This document shows, piece by piece, positions 23,443-35,639 of a stretch of DNA of 64,000 bases (its first letter is position 1; every line of letters begins with the position of its first letter). Made by a program: the position numbers and the translations under genes. A model generated the notes under the pieces. It was not told the DNA's origin. It was given only the letters and a program-made list of their open reading frames with translations, and made no database searches. The stretch is from Pachypanchax playfairii. Lineage: Eukaryota > Chordata > Actinopteri > Cyprinodontiformes > Aplocheilidae. Where the stretch lies: NCBI GenBank assembly GCA_006937955.1, contig SSNP01000082.1, positions 831,882 through 895,881 on the forward strand, given 5' to 3'.

Positions 23443-23799
23443 TAATGTTGCTTTTTATGTTTGTCGGCTCTGCGCAAACTCCAGATGTTCCTCCATATTC
23501 TGCAACATTTTACTGACAGAATTTAGATGAATTGTGGATTATTATCTTCCAGGACATCCGTTACAAAAAGATGTGAGTTATTTCAAGTGTCATATAGTTT
23601 GTAATTTTGTTTTTAACACAAATCTTTAAAGAACAGATCACGTCCACGTGTGTTCAAGCCATAACTTGCAGTTAGAGTATATGAATGAGTTTAGAGACAC
23701 AGACCCCACTCCTTTTTGCATTAAGCACAATATATTTCTGGAATATACTTAATGTTTGTGTTTATTTGATTTGTTTAAATAAAAGTCTTCACAGCAGCT

Positions 23800-24309
23800 G
23801 ATGTTACTTCTTTATTGCTTAGCTTAGTTTTCTGTTATATTAGCTTAAATGAAATGACAGGACATGAAATTAAACAAACAATAAAGCCAAAAGAAAAATT
23901 TGAATATTTGAGATGCTTTTGTAATAATGTTTTAGTTTATTTTCTGAACATTTTTTCTTTGTTAGTTTGACTCTGCAGGCATGTTGTATACTTTTAATAT
24001 GTAAAATTGTATCTACAGTCTGCTTGTTTAATGAGAAAATAAAGCATCAATATGCAAAGAATTTCCAGGAATTTTATTTTTTAAAAATGAATAACCAAAG
24101 AAACCCTGACTAAAATTCATATTTATTATAACAAAAATGTAGGACTACAAGAGTAAAAGGACAGTTTAGTTTCCTTTTGGTCACCTTCAGGGAAAAAGAC
24201 TTATTTTTCTTCACATGGTGCCAGATGAGTCTCTCAAAGTGTTAGTGGGTCATATCAGGAAAAGAAGGTGATTAAATCTGGATTTGAAATAACTGACCGC
24301 TGTTTGTTG
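23800..24309. other. Intergenic between FTH1 and the LINE fragment
   Basis: A/T-rich sequence without a recognisable gene or element. Confidence 0.5.
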
Positions 24310-24960
24310 GCTCAGGTTCTGAAGCACTACTACTACTACTACTACTACTACTGTCATTTAGCAGACGCTTTTATCCAAATCAAAGCGACTTACATTGAGA
24401 GAACATACAAGCAAGAATTCAAAGAGAAGGAAAAAAATATAAGGAGGCGGACTGTTTGGAGTCCAGTTTAATTCCGACGCTGATACATCAAGTGTAACAA
24501 TTTTTTTTTTTTTTTTGTGAGAGATAAATTCTCAAATCGCTATCATAAATCACAAATTAATCCTACATTAACACTGAAAGTGTTCTTTAAAGAGGTGAGT
24601 CTTAAGTCTGCTCTTAAAAGTAGCTGCAGACTCTGAGGATCGGACCGAGTTTGGTAGGTCATTCCACCATCGGGGGACAACAGAGGAGAAGAGTTTGGAA
24701 CATGATCTCATGCCACGTTGTGGTGGAAGCGCTAGGCGTCTTTCAGCGGCTGAGCGTAGCTGACGCGTGGGAATGTAGGTTTGGAGCATTTCAGAAGTAG
24801 CCTGATTCATTTTAAAAGCATTGTGAAATATATAAAAGACTGACAAGGTGTAAAGTGAAGCCTTTAATAAAGATGTACGGTTGACACCAGGAGCCGCCTT
24901 TAAGACGATCTTAGTTCTAGAAAAGTTGCGCTACAATTGTCTTCCTATTTGGAAAATCCT
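24310..24960 (-). mobile_element. 3' end of an L2-type LINE
   Basis: A minus-strand frame at 24568-24846 encodes the C-terminus of a non-LTR reverse transcriptase (YIPTRQLRSAAERRLALPP, then VPRWWNDLPNSVRSS and FKSRLKTHLFKEHF). Downstream (lower coordinates) is the L2-type 3' tail, reading TAAGTCGCTTTG then ATAAAAGCGTCTGC on the minus strand. It ends in a microsatellite, (TAC)n on the plus strand at about 24328-24352. The copy is 5'-truncated, as most LINE copies are. The right border is uncertain. Confidence 0.85.
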
Positions 24961-25265
24961 AAATCATTAAGACCTTTACATCTCCTTCTCACCCAACTCC
25001 CCCACAACCCAAACAGGAACAGGATGAATGTATTGTCACCCACAAGTTATTTATGTGTTTTCTCATAAACATCAGTTCTTTTGATTATTAAAACAATATT
25101 TCCACAATTAAATTAGATATTATATCTCTGGTCAAATCTAAGATGTCGTGTTTCAGTTTGACCTTTTCGACCAGTCATCGTCACTTCTGGCTCAAAAAAC
25201 AAAGATGTTTTCCAAATGCCAAACTTAAGTCTGAAAGCCCTCAGGTTTGATGAGGTTTTGTTTCC

Positions 25266-28200
25266 TCAGTCTTTCTCGCTCCCTCCTGTAGTGTTCTTCA
25301 CTTCACTGTCCACCACAACGCCCAGCAGGTCTCCTTCAGCCAATGAGATTCCAGAATCATTGGACGAGATCTGCTGATTGTTTTCTTGCTGCGGCGTTGC
25401 TGTGGTGGAAACTGTGTTCAAGTTATTGCTCAGCCCGCCGTTCGTGCCCCCGTTGCTCACTCTTGTGTTTGAGCTGAAGTTTCCATGGTTACTGAAATTA
25501 CTGTGGCTTATTCCATTACAGTGACTTCCTGTTGTGCCAGTGCTGTTGGTGCTTGTTGCATTAATGCTGCTGGAGCTGCTGTTGGGATTAATGGGGTTTG
25601 GTACCACTGTGTGAGAGGGGGGAGTAAATGAGAACACTCTTTCACCTCCGCTTCCGCTGGTCTGAGCACTTGGAGGTCCGGGCGGGCCGTCAGAAGAAGG
25701 GAGGGTATCTAAAATCAGGTGAGGAGGAAGAGGACGGCGAGACAGGAGACCATGTCCTGGTCTGAGTTTAGATATAGGACAGAGCTCTGGTGGGGGGTCA
25801 GGGAAGGAGAAGGCCGGACCACCATTCCCACTCACCCAAGGTAACGCGGAGGATGGCGGCGGCGGAAGATGGTTTGGAGTATCAGGAGGTAACAGCTGTG
25901 AGCTCACCATCTGAGGGGCCATGGAGCTACAGCTGCGATCCCAATCATTTTGGGTTCGCCGTGGGTGACGGGGTCGAGGCACAATGGGGGGCACGCTGTG
26001 GATGGGTGTTTGTGGACAGCTGTAAAATCCTGGTCTATCATAAAAGGGCATAGTAGAGAAGGCGTAGTCTGGATCTCTCTCCTGGTTCAAAGGTTGGCAA
26101 GCTTGACCAGTCGACGGGGCTTCTGGGTGCAAATAAAGAGGGAACCGACTTAATGGAGCTCCAGGGCGGCGGCGCAGCAACGAGACCCTGGACGAGCGAG
26201 GAAAGTGAGGGGACTGGACGCCTAGAAGACGACCCAACCCTCCAAGCAGAGGTGTGGAGTAGTTGGCCTCTTCATGTTCTTTGATCTGCTCCAGATTGGA
26301 CTGAAACTCCATCTCCTCCTTAGGAACACTGTGAAGATCCAAGAAGATGATTATCCACACGCCAAATGTTCAGGAATTATTTCCCCAAATCCTTAGTTTA
26401 CCTGATGTCCAGTGCTGAGCCCATGAAGGAGGGTTTCCGGTGTTCCGCACTGGCAGGAGTGTAGGGAGGCTCTGGTTCTGACTCGTTCCAGTACATGTCC
26501 TTCTCAATCAGTGGCAGACTGTCGTACATTTCATCCACAGACAACAAAGACACCTGCAACCCAAAACGAACCATCACACTAACTTCTGGCTCATTTTATT
26601 TATAAACACACTGAAAACATCTGATATTCTGGTCACAATCAGCACCTGCAAGTTGCGATCAACAAGCCAGTTCGTCTCAAAGTCGTCATCGTCTTCGCCA
26701 AACGGGTTAATAAGTTGCTCGGCCACCTGAAAATGAAAAGAAAACAGCACTTCAACAAATTCTACAAATGGAAAAATGCTAAGATACGATAAGATCTGCA
26801 GTGCCTAACCTTCAGCCAGCCAACATAGAAAAAAAACTGCAACAAAGTGAAAACTGGTACGTAGAAATCCACGTCATGACCGGGATATCCCTGGGTCGGA
26901 TCCAAGAACTGACGACCAATCAGGCAAGCCAGAAAGAAACTGTAGACTGCAACTGTTGCCACCTGATTAAAATATGTTTTTAGTTATTTTATGTGCGATG
27001 CCATTCAGTAAAACACTGTCAACTTGTCTACTTTATTTCTTATTAGTGTTGCATCTTTGGAACCTGAGTATAGACGAGAGGCAGGCTGATCCAGTCATAA
27101 CCGTACAGCTTCATACACTTTGCCCTCAGACTGTTTAACTCCTGAATAAAATATAGACAAAAAACATAGGTTTACAAGTCGAGTACAATGTCCTCTGCCT
27201 TGTGGACAGAAGTATATGAAACACCTACTGAGAGAATAGCTGTAAGAGCCACATCGTTGTTGATGCGTCCTTCAGTCCGAGCTCTCAGAGCCAGGTTGAC
27301 GAACCACATGCAGGGCACCCAGAACTTGTTATGTGGGGAGGGCAGATCCTCCAGGTGCCTCAGCTCTTCAGAAGTCATCAAACCTGAGAGAAACACCATG
27401 GAGATGAAACCAGTTGGTGTAGCCAGAGTCCATAGTAGCTCCTAACCAGCTTTGACTAGTTCTTTGTAGTAAATCTAACCAGCAGTGAATTTGATTACGT
27501 CCTACCTGCCTGGACCAGATGCTCCATGGTTGGAAATCTCTTGTAGACGGCTGTGCTTACAGAGCGGTAGATCAACACTCCGGAGAGGTTGACATAGCGC
27601 ATCAGAGTTCTCCGGGTCAACCTGGCAGCCTCATCAGTACCACGAACATGACCTCCTACTAATGCTGCCAAACGGTCTGGCCAGGGTGTGTTCTCAAACT
27701 GGCCCCACCAACGAGACACCACCAACGTCACATAGAAACCTGATTTAAAACAAATATCAAAGTAGTATTTTGGTCCAATAACACAAGAGTTCTGCCTACA
27801 TTTTAAAGTTCGACTCACCCAACACAAATGACACGGGGATGAGCTCTGCATAGCGATCACAATATATGGAGAGTTTCTCAAACAGCTTCTTCTGATCACT
27901 GTTTAACATTAACCTGCATGGAGGAGGAAATATGTACAAAATAAAAGCACTTCAGACCTCGTGAAGTTTTCAAAAGGAACTCAGTTTCTCGTCTATGATT
28001 CGTGATGTTTGTGCTGAAACGTCACATCTTTTGTCAAAAAAACCCCAAAACATTTTCCTTGTGAAGTACTAAGGATTTCAAAACGGTTTCACAACATATT
28101 GAATTGCATTTTTTTTAAAAAAAAGAGAAAAAAACTGAAATAAAGTTGATGGATTTTTGCCGTGTTCACTGTGTCGAGTAAACAGACATGAAATAATCTG

Positions 28201-28567
28201 TGTAAACTCTCTCAGAAACACAGTCACATTCTTATCTGTGATACAAAAACTCAAACTCTCCAAAAGAACTAAACTGAGGTGAAGTTATGTTGTAGAATTT
28301 GTAATAATATTTCAGTGATGTATCTTAGATCCGACTGTGTCTCATCGTCTCATCCAAACATTTACATTTCTGACTACATGCTGGTCTAGAATGATTCAGA
28401 CCGGTTAGTGATCACCTGTAAACAACACAGAGGAAGTAGTAGAGCAGAGTGAAGATGATCAGTTCTCTGTAGAGCAGCTTATAGATGCTGCCTTTCCATC
28501 GTAGAAGCAGGTGAAAGAAGGTCCCCAAACCTGCATCAGCAACTCTACGAGAGTACGTCACTGTCAT
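25266..28567 (-). CDS. BEST1: Bestrophin-1, Ca2+-activated chloride channel
   Basis: Pentameric anion channel of the basolateral membrane, best known in retinal pigment epithelium. Exons from the start: 28416-28567, 27819-27913, 27506-27739, 27229-27383, 27064-27141, 26810-26962, 26646-26726, 26402-26553 and 25266-26328, joining in phase to 720 aa (human 585). Numbering matches human through residue 304: neck residues I76, F80 and F84 are kept, and the Ca2+ clasp reads E300-DDDD304 (GEDDDDFETNW). The extra length is in the last exon, which encodes a Pro-rich then Asn/Ser/Thr-rich tail after about residue 370. 5' UTR sequence runs up to an acceptor at about 28612, with a probable non-coding first exon near 28790-28880. 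Gene order beside FTH1 and RAB3IL1 supports BEST1 over BEST2-4. Confidence 0.92.
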
Positions 28568-28899
28568 TGCTGCTTCTTCTTCTTCTTGACCAAACTGTCG
28601 GTTGTTTGTGGCCTAACATGAAGGACACCAGTGGTTTTTATTTGTTTTTCTTCTGGAGTACTTCAGGAACCACCCTGGACCTCATACAGCAGACATGGAC
28701 CAGTATCTACAACCACAAGTGAGATAAGAAGAGGTTCGTCTTCACGAGTCAGTTTCTATTAAAACAGTGATATTCTACAGACTCACCACTGGAACCAGAA
28801 CTCCTCCGTCATGTTCTAGACGTGTGAGATCAGCGTCCAGTGTTGAAGACAAGAAAACCGAAAACAGAGTGAGGGACTCCTACACCTCCGGTCACTTGA

Positions 28900-29200
28900 C
28901 GTGATAATCTGTTTCTACAACAAAGCTGCATTGTGAGTCCGGGTCCTGTTAATCTGAGCAAATCTGAGCAACGCGGCGCAGAGCCGCCACAAATAGGCAG
29001 GTTAAAGGTGTGAATGTTGAACTACGTTGGACTGACTCTGAATCACATCTCAGGAATGTTTAATCCGTCTTTTCAAAAGTTAATAACGTTCATCTTACTG
29101 CACCTCTGATCATGAAAAAATATTTTCTTTATGTAGCAGTTTTCTACATTCAGGTGATTCTATATGTGACCCCCCCCCCTTCCCCTTTCTCCCCCCCTCA
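28900..29200. other. Shared upstream region of BEST1 and RAB3IL1
   Basis: Interval between the divergent BEST1 and RAB3IL1 genes. It contains a C-run at about 29169-29177 and no coding sequence. It probably holds promoter elements for one or both genes, but I cannot point to specific sites. Confidence 0.4.
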
Positions 29201-29663
29201 ATGGAAAAAATGTGGAAGGAGTTAGTGATTAACCCTTCCTGTCTAACCAGGAGACCCACAGCAGGGCGAAGTGCAGAGAGTTTAGAGAGCTAAACTCCTA
29301 AAGCTGAGTTTCTACTATTACTTTTCATATAAATATACATACATAATATACCAGTTGGATCCATCCTGGTGAGTATGTCGTGTATTTTTTACCTCCTTGA
29401 GTCATATTAAAGCTGTAAAACTAGAATCCTGTGTGATACTTAGTGAATGTTTGCACCTGATTCTTTTAGCCTGGAACATAATAAGAGTCCTCTGCAGCTT
29501 TGCAACAACGAAGACAGTTTGAGACGCTGGAATATGTGACCTTGACTTTTCCTGTGTCTGTTTTCAGATATGATGATCATCCCACTCCTCTAAACATTTA
29601 ACTTTTTACTGGAGAGGAAGCAGCAGTTTCTGATGAGTCTCTGCACCAGCTCAGAGGGAACAA

Positions 29664-32600
29664 ATGGAGGCTTTTGAGGGAATTCACAGTGTCCATATTT
29701 TACCCTCTCCTCCGTCCTCACCGAGCCCCGGATATGAAGTCCTCAAGATGGGAAGGTCCGGAATAGCAGTCTACTCTTCTCCGGTCTTCTTTGGGACGTC
29801 GGAGGTGCCTGAAAACAGACAGAAGTCCAGCAAGATCACCGTGAAGGAACGCTGTCTCGTTGGAAAGTGAGTGTTTAATCAAAAGTCTGCTCGACATCAG
29901 CTGGGAGAAATGTTCTTTATGTAGGTTATAAAAATAACAGGATGAGGTTTAAATATAGATGTAATTTATCCAAAAAGTCCAAAAAGAAGCCAGTTTAAAA
30001 TACACTGACGTCTCTATATAACTCTTTAAAACCTGATACATGAAATAATACTTTCTAAATTCATCTTTTCAATAATAATATAATGATTCTGTATTTTATT
30101 TGATTTGATAATAACACAATATTTAAACTGATGCTTGTTGTACAGGGATCATCCACCAGGGGGCAGAAGAAACATACGGGATGAATGAGGGCAGAATTTT
30201 TTTGGGGGGGAAAGTGCAAATCCTGTTAGAGAGGTAGAGCACTTAGAAACAAATATGACTTCCACTGTGTCAAATGCTGTCATTTCACTCACATGGTGCA
30301 TTTTATTTCTTTCTTTCTTTCTTTTTTACTTTCCTGAGTGTAACCTTTGGACTGTAATGAGTTATATCAGAACATACTTTGTTTAAAAACCCTGTCCTAG
30401 TTTATATAAAGTAACAGAGGAAGTCTCACAGGAAATAAAAATAGACAGTTAAGACAAGGGATCAGTTCAAGACGCAGAATAAATCATGTTTTTGTTTTTG
30501 ACCTAAAGATTTATTGTTAAATTCTGAAGGGATTTAGTAAATGTGTTATATAAGTAGTTTAGGTATGAGACACTCAGCAGCTGGTTATCAGACGCAGGAG
30601 CCTGGTTCATGTTGTGTTTGGACACCATGAATAATAATGAGATTTTCTTGTTCTGATCTGTTTGTTATGACAGAACAAACTGGGATCAGTTTGTTTATTG
30701 TCTCCAGACGGGAGGGATGGGGCCTGGGAGTGGAGGAAAGGTCATGTGACTTTTAGGAAGAAGACGGCAGGGAGAAAAAAAAAAAGAGAAAGTCTTTTCA
30801 CTTATAAATAACCTGGAGAGACTGAGAGACATTTTTGGAGTGTTTTAAATCAAAGTGGCGTTTATTGTTTTGCTTGTTTGTTTGTATTTTTGGGAGCCAC
30901 TGCTGCTGTTTGTTGTTGTTACGTCAGCGTCCGCATTCCTGCGCTGTGATTTAAAACAGCTGCGAAGAGTTTCACTGAAACTCGCTGACGTTTGTTCGTT
31001 TTGAGGGAAATTTATTCATTTAAAACAACAAGACACAGAAGAGGAGAGGCTGAGAGCTGAACGGATACCAGGGGAGGTTTTTCTACTATTCTGGACTCTG
31101 TCTGGTAAGTTCAAGTCTTAGACCGCCGATGAGCTTAAAACCCGATAGTTCGCTGCTCAGGACTTTAATACCGACTTTGAGTTTAAAGTAGCAACGTACA
31201 CTATTGTGTTTTGTTTCCTCTTTTTGTTTTTATTTTAATATGACTAAATAAATCCATCTTATATTGTCGTCCCCTCTGTGGTTGGACTTAATTCAGCGGG
31301 AACATGTGATAGTTATTGAGCAGGCAACATTCTCAGGCCCCACCACTCTCAGGCCCCTACCTTAACGTTAACACCCAGACCCCGGCCCATACCTTAACCC
31401 AGACCCCTGCTCCTTGTGTGTAGAACAAGAACAACAACAAAAAACGAAACTCTTACTATATTCAACTGTCGTTTTAATTGCTGTTTTTGTTCATTTGCAC
31501 ATGCGCAGACCTAGCTCTGGCGGGTCTTTTGGAGCGTCGGGGCCTGAGAGTGGTGCTGAGAGCCTACAGCTGTTATAGTCTAAATATTAAGAGTTTGGCT
31601 GTTTTTAGACACTTTGGTTATATACATGGATGATACGGAACCAGTTTAAAGTCAGTTAGAATGACTTCGTTCTGATTGGTTTGTCAGTATGATGTCCAGA
31701 CCATACTGGACCAGCTGAGGGGGTTCTGGGTAGTCCCTACTTCTGGGACATTTTTGTGAGAGACTCTCTGTGAGTGTTGTTCAGAAATGTGTGGCAGGTC
31801 ATAAGACTATAATTAGTTGCACTGGTGTAAATCATTTTTTTAATGTTCTGCATTATAAAATGTATCCAAATGTGTCCAGTTTTTGTACCTGAATGCCACA
31901 GTAAATGTATAATTTTGACATAGATGTTAAAAATTCTCTTTTGGTCTTGTGAAGGTTGGTAGATCTGGATCCAGAGCCGGAGCCCAGGATGGAGGGAGGA
32001 GGCCCGGTTGGGCCCACCTCAGGCGGGCCCCGTGGCGAGCTCTGTCGGCTCCGCAGCTCCTCGCTGGAGATTAAAGAAAAAGAGATACGAGAAAAGGGCT
32101 CGGAGATCCTGAGGGAACAGCTGGACGCGGCGAAGCGGGTATCGTAACGGACTTTACGTCTCAGACACAGAAGAGGGTGTGAAAGTAGAAAAAAGAGCTG
32201 ACGATGCAAATGTTCTTCCTAATAGAAATGTGTGTCCCTCACATTTCAGGAACTGAAACTAAAAGATAAGGAGTGCGAGCGTCTGTCGCAAGTCAGGAAT
32301 CAGCTGGAGCAGGAGCTGGAGGAGCTGACTGCCAGTCTGTTTGAGGTCTGCACCATTCAAAGCTCCTCACGCTGAGCGTTTTCCTACTTTGACTGATGTC
32401 GTGCTAAAAAAGTTGATAAATCCCAAATCTCTTGGATTTACAGGGTTTTCCCTGTTACATAAAGGTCACATGATCATTATAAGTGACGTTTCTGAACATT
32501 TTTCTATGAACGCTTCACCTGTAGGTTCCATATTTACAATGATTTATTTGTGTTTTTGTTGTTATTTTGAACAGGAAGCTCATAAGATGGTGCGTGACGC

Positions 32601-35600
32601 TAACGTGAAACAAGCGGCAGCAGAAAAACAACTTAAGGAGGCTCAAGGGAAGGTGCGTTGAGTCGGTTCTTTAAGTTTCAACGTTCTTGTTTTATCTGAG
32701 CTTTTTATTTTCATTTGAACTTTGATTTCCAGACTGATGTTCTGCAAGCGGAGGTGACCGCGCTCAAAACTCTGGTGTTGACGTCCACGCCTTCCTCGCC
32801 AAACCGCCAGCTGCATCCACAGCTGCAGTGTTCAGGTACCCGAGGGTCAAACAAACGCAGCGGCGGCCACATCCGCAACAAAAGCGCCAGCGGAGCCTTT
32901 CAGATCTCGTCTGGGAAATCTGACCCTTCCTCTGTTTCCATCCAGTCTGTGGTTAAAGAGGAACGAGAGGTAAAGTTTAAATATTAACCCTAATTTCTGT
33001 CGCTTTCTCTGGTTCTTTCTCCTTTTGTTTTCTCTCACTACTAACTTCTTCCTGTCAGTCTCAGATGACTTTCTCAGCCTGCTGTTCCTGCTTTCTTCTC
33101 TGATTTCCTGCCTGTTGCCTGTCAGTGTGAACTTTGACCCTGATCTGTGGGAGCAGGGGGCGGGGCCTTGGCACTTATGGCGCACAGGTACTTCCTGTCC
33201 CTTCAGTCTTGTCTCAGAAATCTTTTCTACATGGTAACAAAGTTTTCAGGTTTTTTTCTGTGTTTATGATCTTGCAGAACTTTATCATGTAAAATCAGAT
33301 GTTTTGTTTTTAATCATTTTTCTAAACATGAACTGAGGAACGTTGGTGCAGGAACACGTCAGTGTCCTGCTTGTGGTACATCTGTTGAGTCATTCAGCAG
33401 GGAAACAATAATTATCTCTGTATTTGAAAGAGCTGCAGAATATGCAGAATGCTTTTTTTTCCTTAATGTTCTCGAACGTGTTCAAGGACAGAAAGTTTGT
33501 TTAAACACTCAAATGATCTTAATAATAAACAAGAAGCTGCCAGAAAGATTTCCTGTGAGATGATCCTGCGTGTGAAACATCACTGCAGAGTGTCTAACGT
33601 CTGAACTTCTGGTTCAGGTGGTAAAACGACACACGTGCACGTTTCAGTAACACCATCAGGTGATTTTATTTATTTATTTTTTTTTTTTTTTTACAGAGAG
33701 ACTATCTAAATAAATAGAGATTTGGTCAAGCAGTCGATTCTGAAACAAAATCTCTGATTTCTAAAGAACATAAAACTGTTAAAATGCTGAGTTTTAGTTT
33801 TCAAGTCTTCTGAAGTTTTGTTGCAGAAATATTTCCTCCGCATGTTTGAACTGTGGAGGCGGATCGAACCGCTGCTCGTCTCGTTTCAGTTACCAGATAC
33901 ATGTTAGTTAGATTTGTTCCTTCCTTGTTGTAGAACAGATACAGAATCATGGCTGATGGAACGGTTCTCAAACAGCAGGGTTTATTCTCCTACTCTTGAC
34001 CAGGAGGTTTTTACTGATCCCACAAACAAAAATAATAAAGTCAGAAATTGTAATTTTGACAGGAAAAACAAAAATCCACTAGAATTAATAATTTAAGAAC
34101 TCTGGTAATAATTTTTTCTGATGTGTTTAAATCATAAAAAACACAAATGATTGTTTTTACTGATATTATAAATTCATATTCTTTTAGTTTCTTCAACAGA
34201 AAGCGGTTCAGGAAGTCAGATTTTATTATCAGTGAGATTTTCAGTCACTTATTTTTGAGTTTGATCTGCTCGTCTCAGAGACGCGTTACTCAGCCTGTAA
34301 CGTGTGTTTGGGTTCTCGCTGCAGATGGACTCGATTCTGTTTGCAGAGTTTTTGTTGTGGAAAGAGCGTCCGAGTCTGGACCGGTCCTCCGCCTTCCTGA
34401 GCCGCATTTACAGAGAAGACATCGGACCCTGCCTGTCCTTCACCAGATCAGAGGTCAGCGCGTCGCCGCTTCCTGCCGCCACAATGATGTTACTGTTACA
34501 GTCTGAGGTTGATGCTGATGTTTCCCCACAGCTGTCCCAGCTGGTCCAGAGCGCAGTAGAAAACAACTCCCTGACCATCGAGCCAGTGGCGGTGTCGGCG
34601 ATACCGATGGTTAAAGCAGCTGCTTTAGAGTGTGGCGGTCCGAAGTGAGTAAACATGTTTGACTCTTCAGTTCCACTAAGAATCTGCTGCATCTGTTTAA
34701 TCTTAGTAATATTTGTTTTGGGAATCTTGTGCTAATTATATATTGATGCAAACACGACTGTGAAATTCAGCTTAACATTCACTCTTTATTACATCTTCCT
34801 CATTCACTGGTGGTTTGTTATAATATCATCCTGCCTGTTTCACTTTGATTCCTAATCAGTCTTATTGTAAATATTCTTCTTTTCAGTGGCTTTAGGGCTT
34901 CAGTAGAGACGTAAGTGCCCTCAGAATTGGTTTCTATAAGCTGTGCACTAACTTGTCTCTGTGGAATGTAACATCTCGTCACGCAGGTCAGCTCGTAAAA
35001 CTGAAAACCCAAACAGGCTGTTGCATGTGCCAGAGTTGAACTAATGCCGCTTACAGCGATTCCCTTGAGTTTCTGTGATGCAGCTTGTTGTTTTTTGTTC
35101 TTGGTTTGAGTGGGACATCCATCTGCAGCTTGTGTTCAGTGTCTGCTGCTGTCAAACAGTAACTGTCTGCGTGGCGAAGCAGGAATTTCTTTGACAGACG
35201 ATCTTCTCTTGTAGGAAATGTGCGTTAAGCGGCTTGTCACGAATCTGCAGACATCGAATCAAACTGGGCGACAAAGAGAACTACTATTACATCTCTCCCT
35301 CGAGCCGAGCGCGGGTAACCATGTCCGCTCCTCTCGTTGGAAACATTCCTCATGCAGCTATGCAGAACTTCTGGCTAAATGGTCCTTTGTCTGGTTCTTC
35401 TAGATCACAGCCGTATGCAACTTTTTTACGTATATCCGGTACATTCAGCAGGGCCTGGTGAGACACGACGGTGAGTTAACACACACGTTTCATGGTTTTA
35501 CTTTGATCAGTCAGGTGACATGTTTGTTTATCTTTGTTTGGGATCCAGCTGAGCAGATGTTCTGGGAAGTGATGCGTCTTCGCCGAGAGATGTCCGTCGC

Positions 35601-35634
35601 CAAGTTGGGTTTCTACCTCACGGACCAAGGCTAG
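29664..35634 (+). CDS. RAB3IL1: RAB3A-interacting protein-like 1 (GRAB), Sec2-type GEF
   Basis: Guanine nucleotide exchange factor of the Sec2/Rabin family acting on Rab3/Rab8 in vesicle traffic. Exons 29664-29866, 31955-32138, 32250-32345, 32575-32652, 32733-32969, 34325-34453, 34532-34644, 35215-35314, 35404-35470 and 35549-35634 join in phase to 430 aa. The coiled-coil Sec2 domain spans about residues 95-200 ([47 protein letters not shown]). The C-terminal part (SGLSRICRHRIKLGD, YYYISPSSRARITAVCNFF) matches GRAB/Rabin8. The first exon encodes MEAFEGIHSVHILPSPPSSP, which resembles the N-terminus of Rabin8 (RAB3IP). A second promoter near 31000 would start at M31989. Orientation relative to BEST1 is conserved. 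Confidence 0.9.
30803..31104 (+). promoter_or_regulatory. Probable internal promoter and alternative first exon of RAB3IL1
   Basis: A TATAAATA box at 30803-30810 is followed by G/C-richer sequence and a donor-like TCTG before gtaagt at 31105. No suitable acceptor or coding frame is seen in this piece. Splicing to the exon at 31955 would give a protein starting MEGGGPVGPTSGG (ATG 31989), closer to the human GRAB start region. This is inference from motifs. Confidence 0.4.
31333..31562. repeat. Inverted repeat in RAB3IL1 intron 1
   Basis: CACCACTCTCAGGCCCC at 31341-31357 recurs inverted as GGGGCCTGAGAGTGGTG at 31539-31555, and both arms extend with partial matches (CTCAG). The 180-base centre has CCCAGACCCC-type repeats. 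It looks like a small fold-back or MITE-like element; the family is unknown. Confidence 0.5.
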
Positions 35635-35639
35635 ACGAC

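Noticed and set aside
33128..33187. Possible extra RAB3IL1 exon between 32969 and 34325
   Set aside because: It has acceptor- and donor-like ends but hits a stop in the required phase 0.
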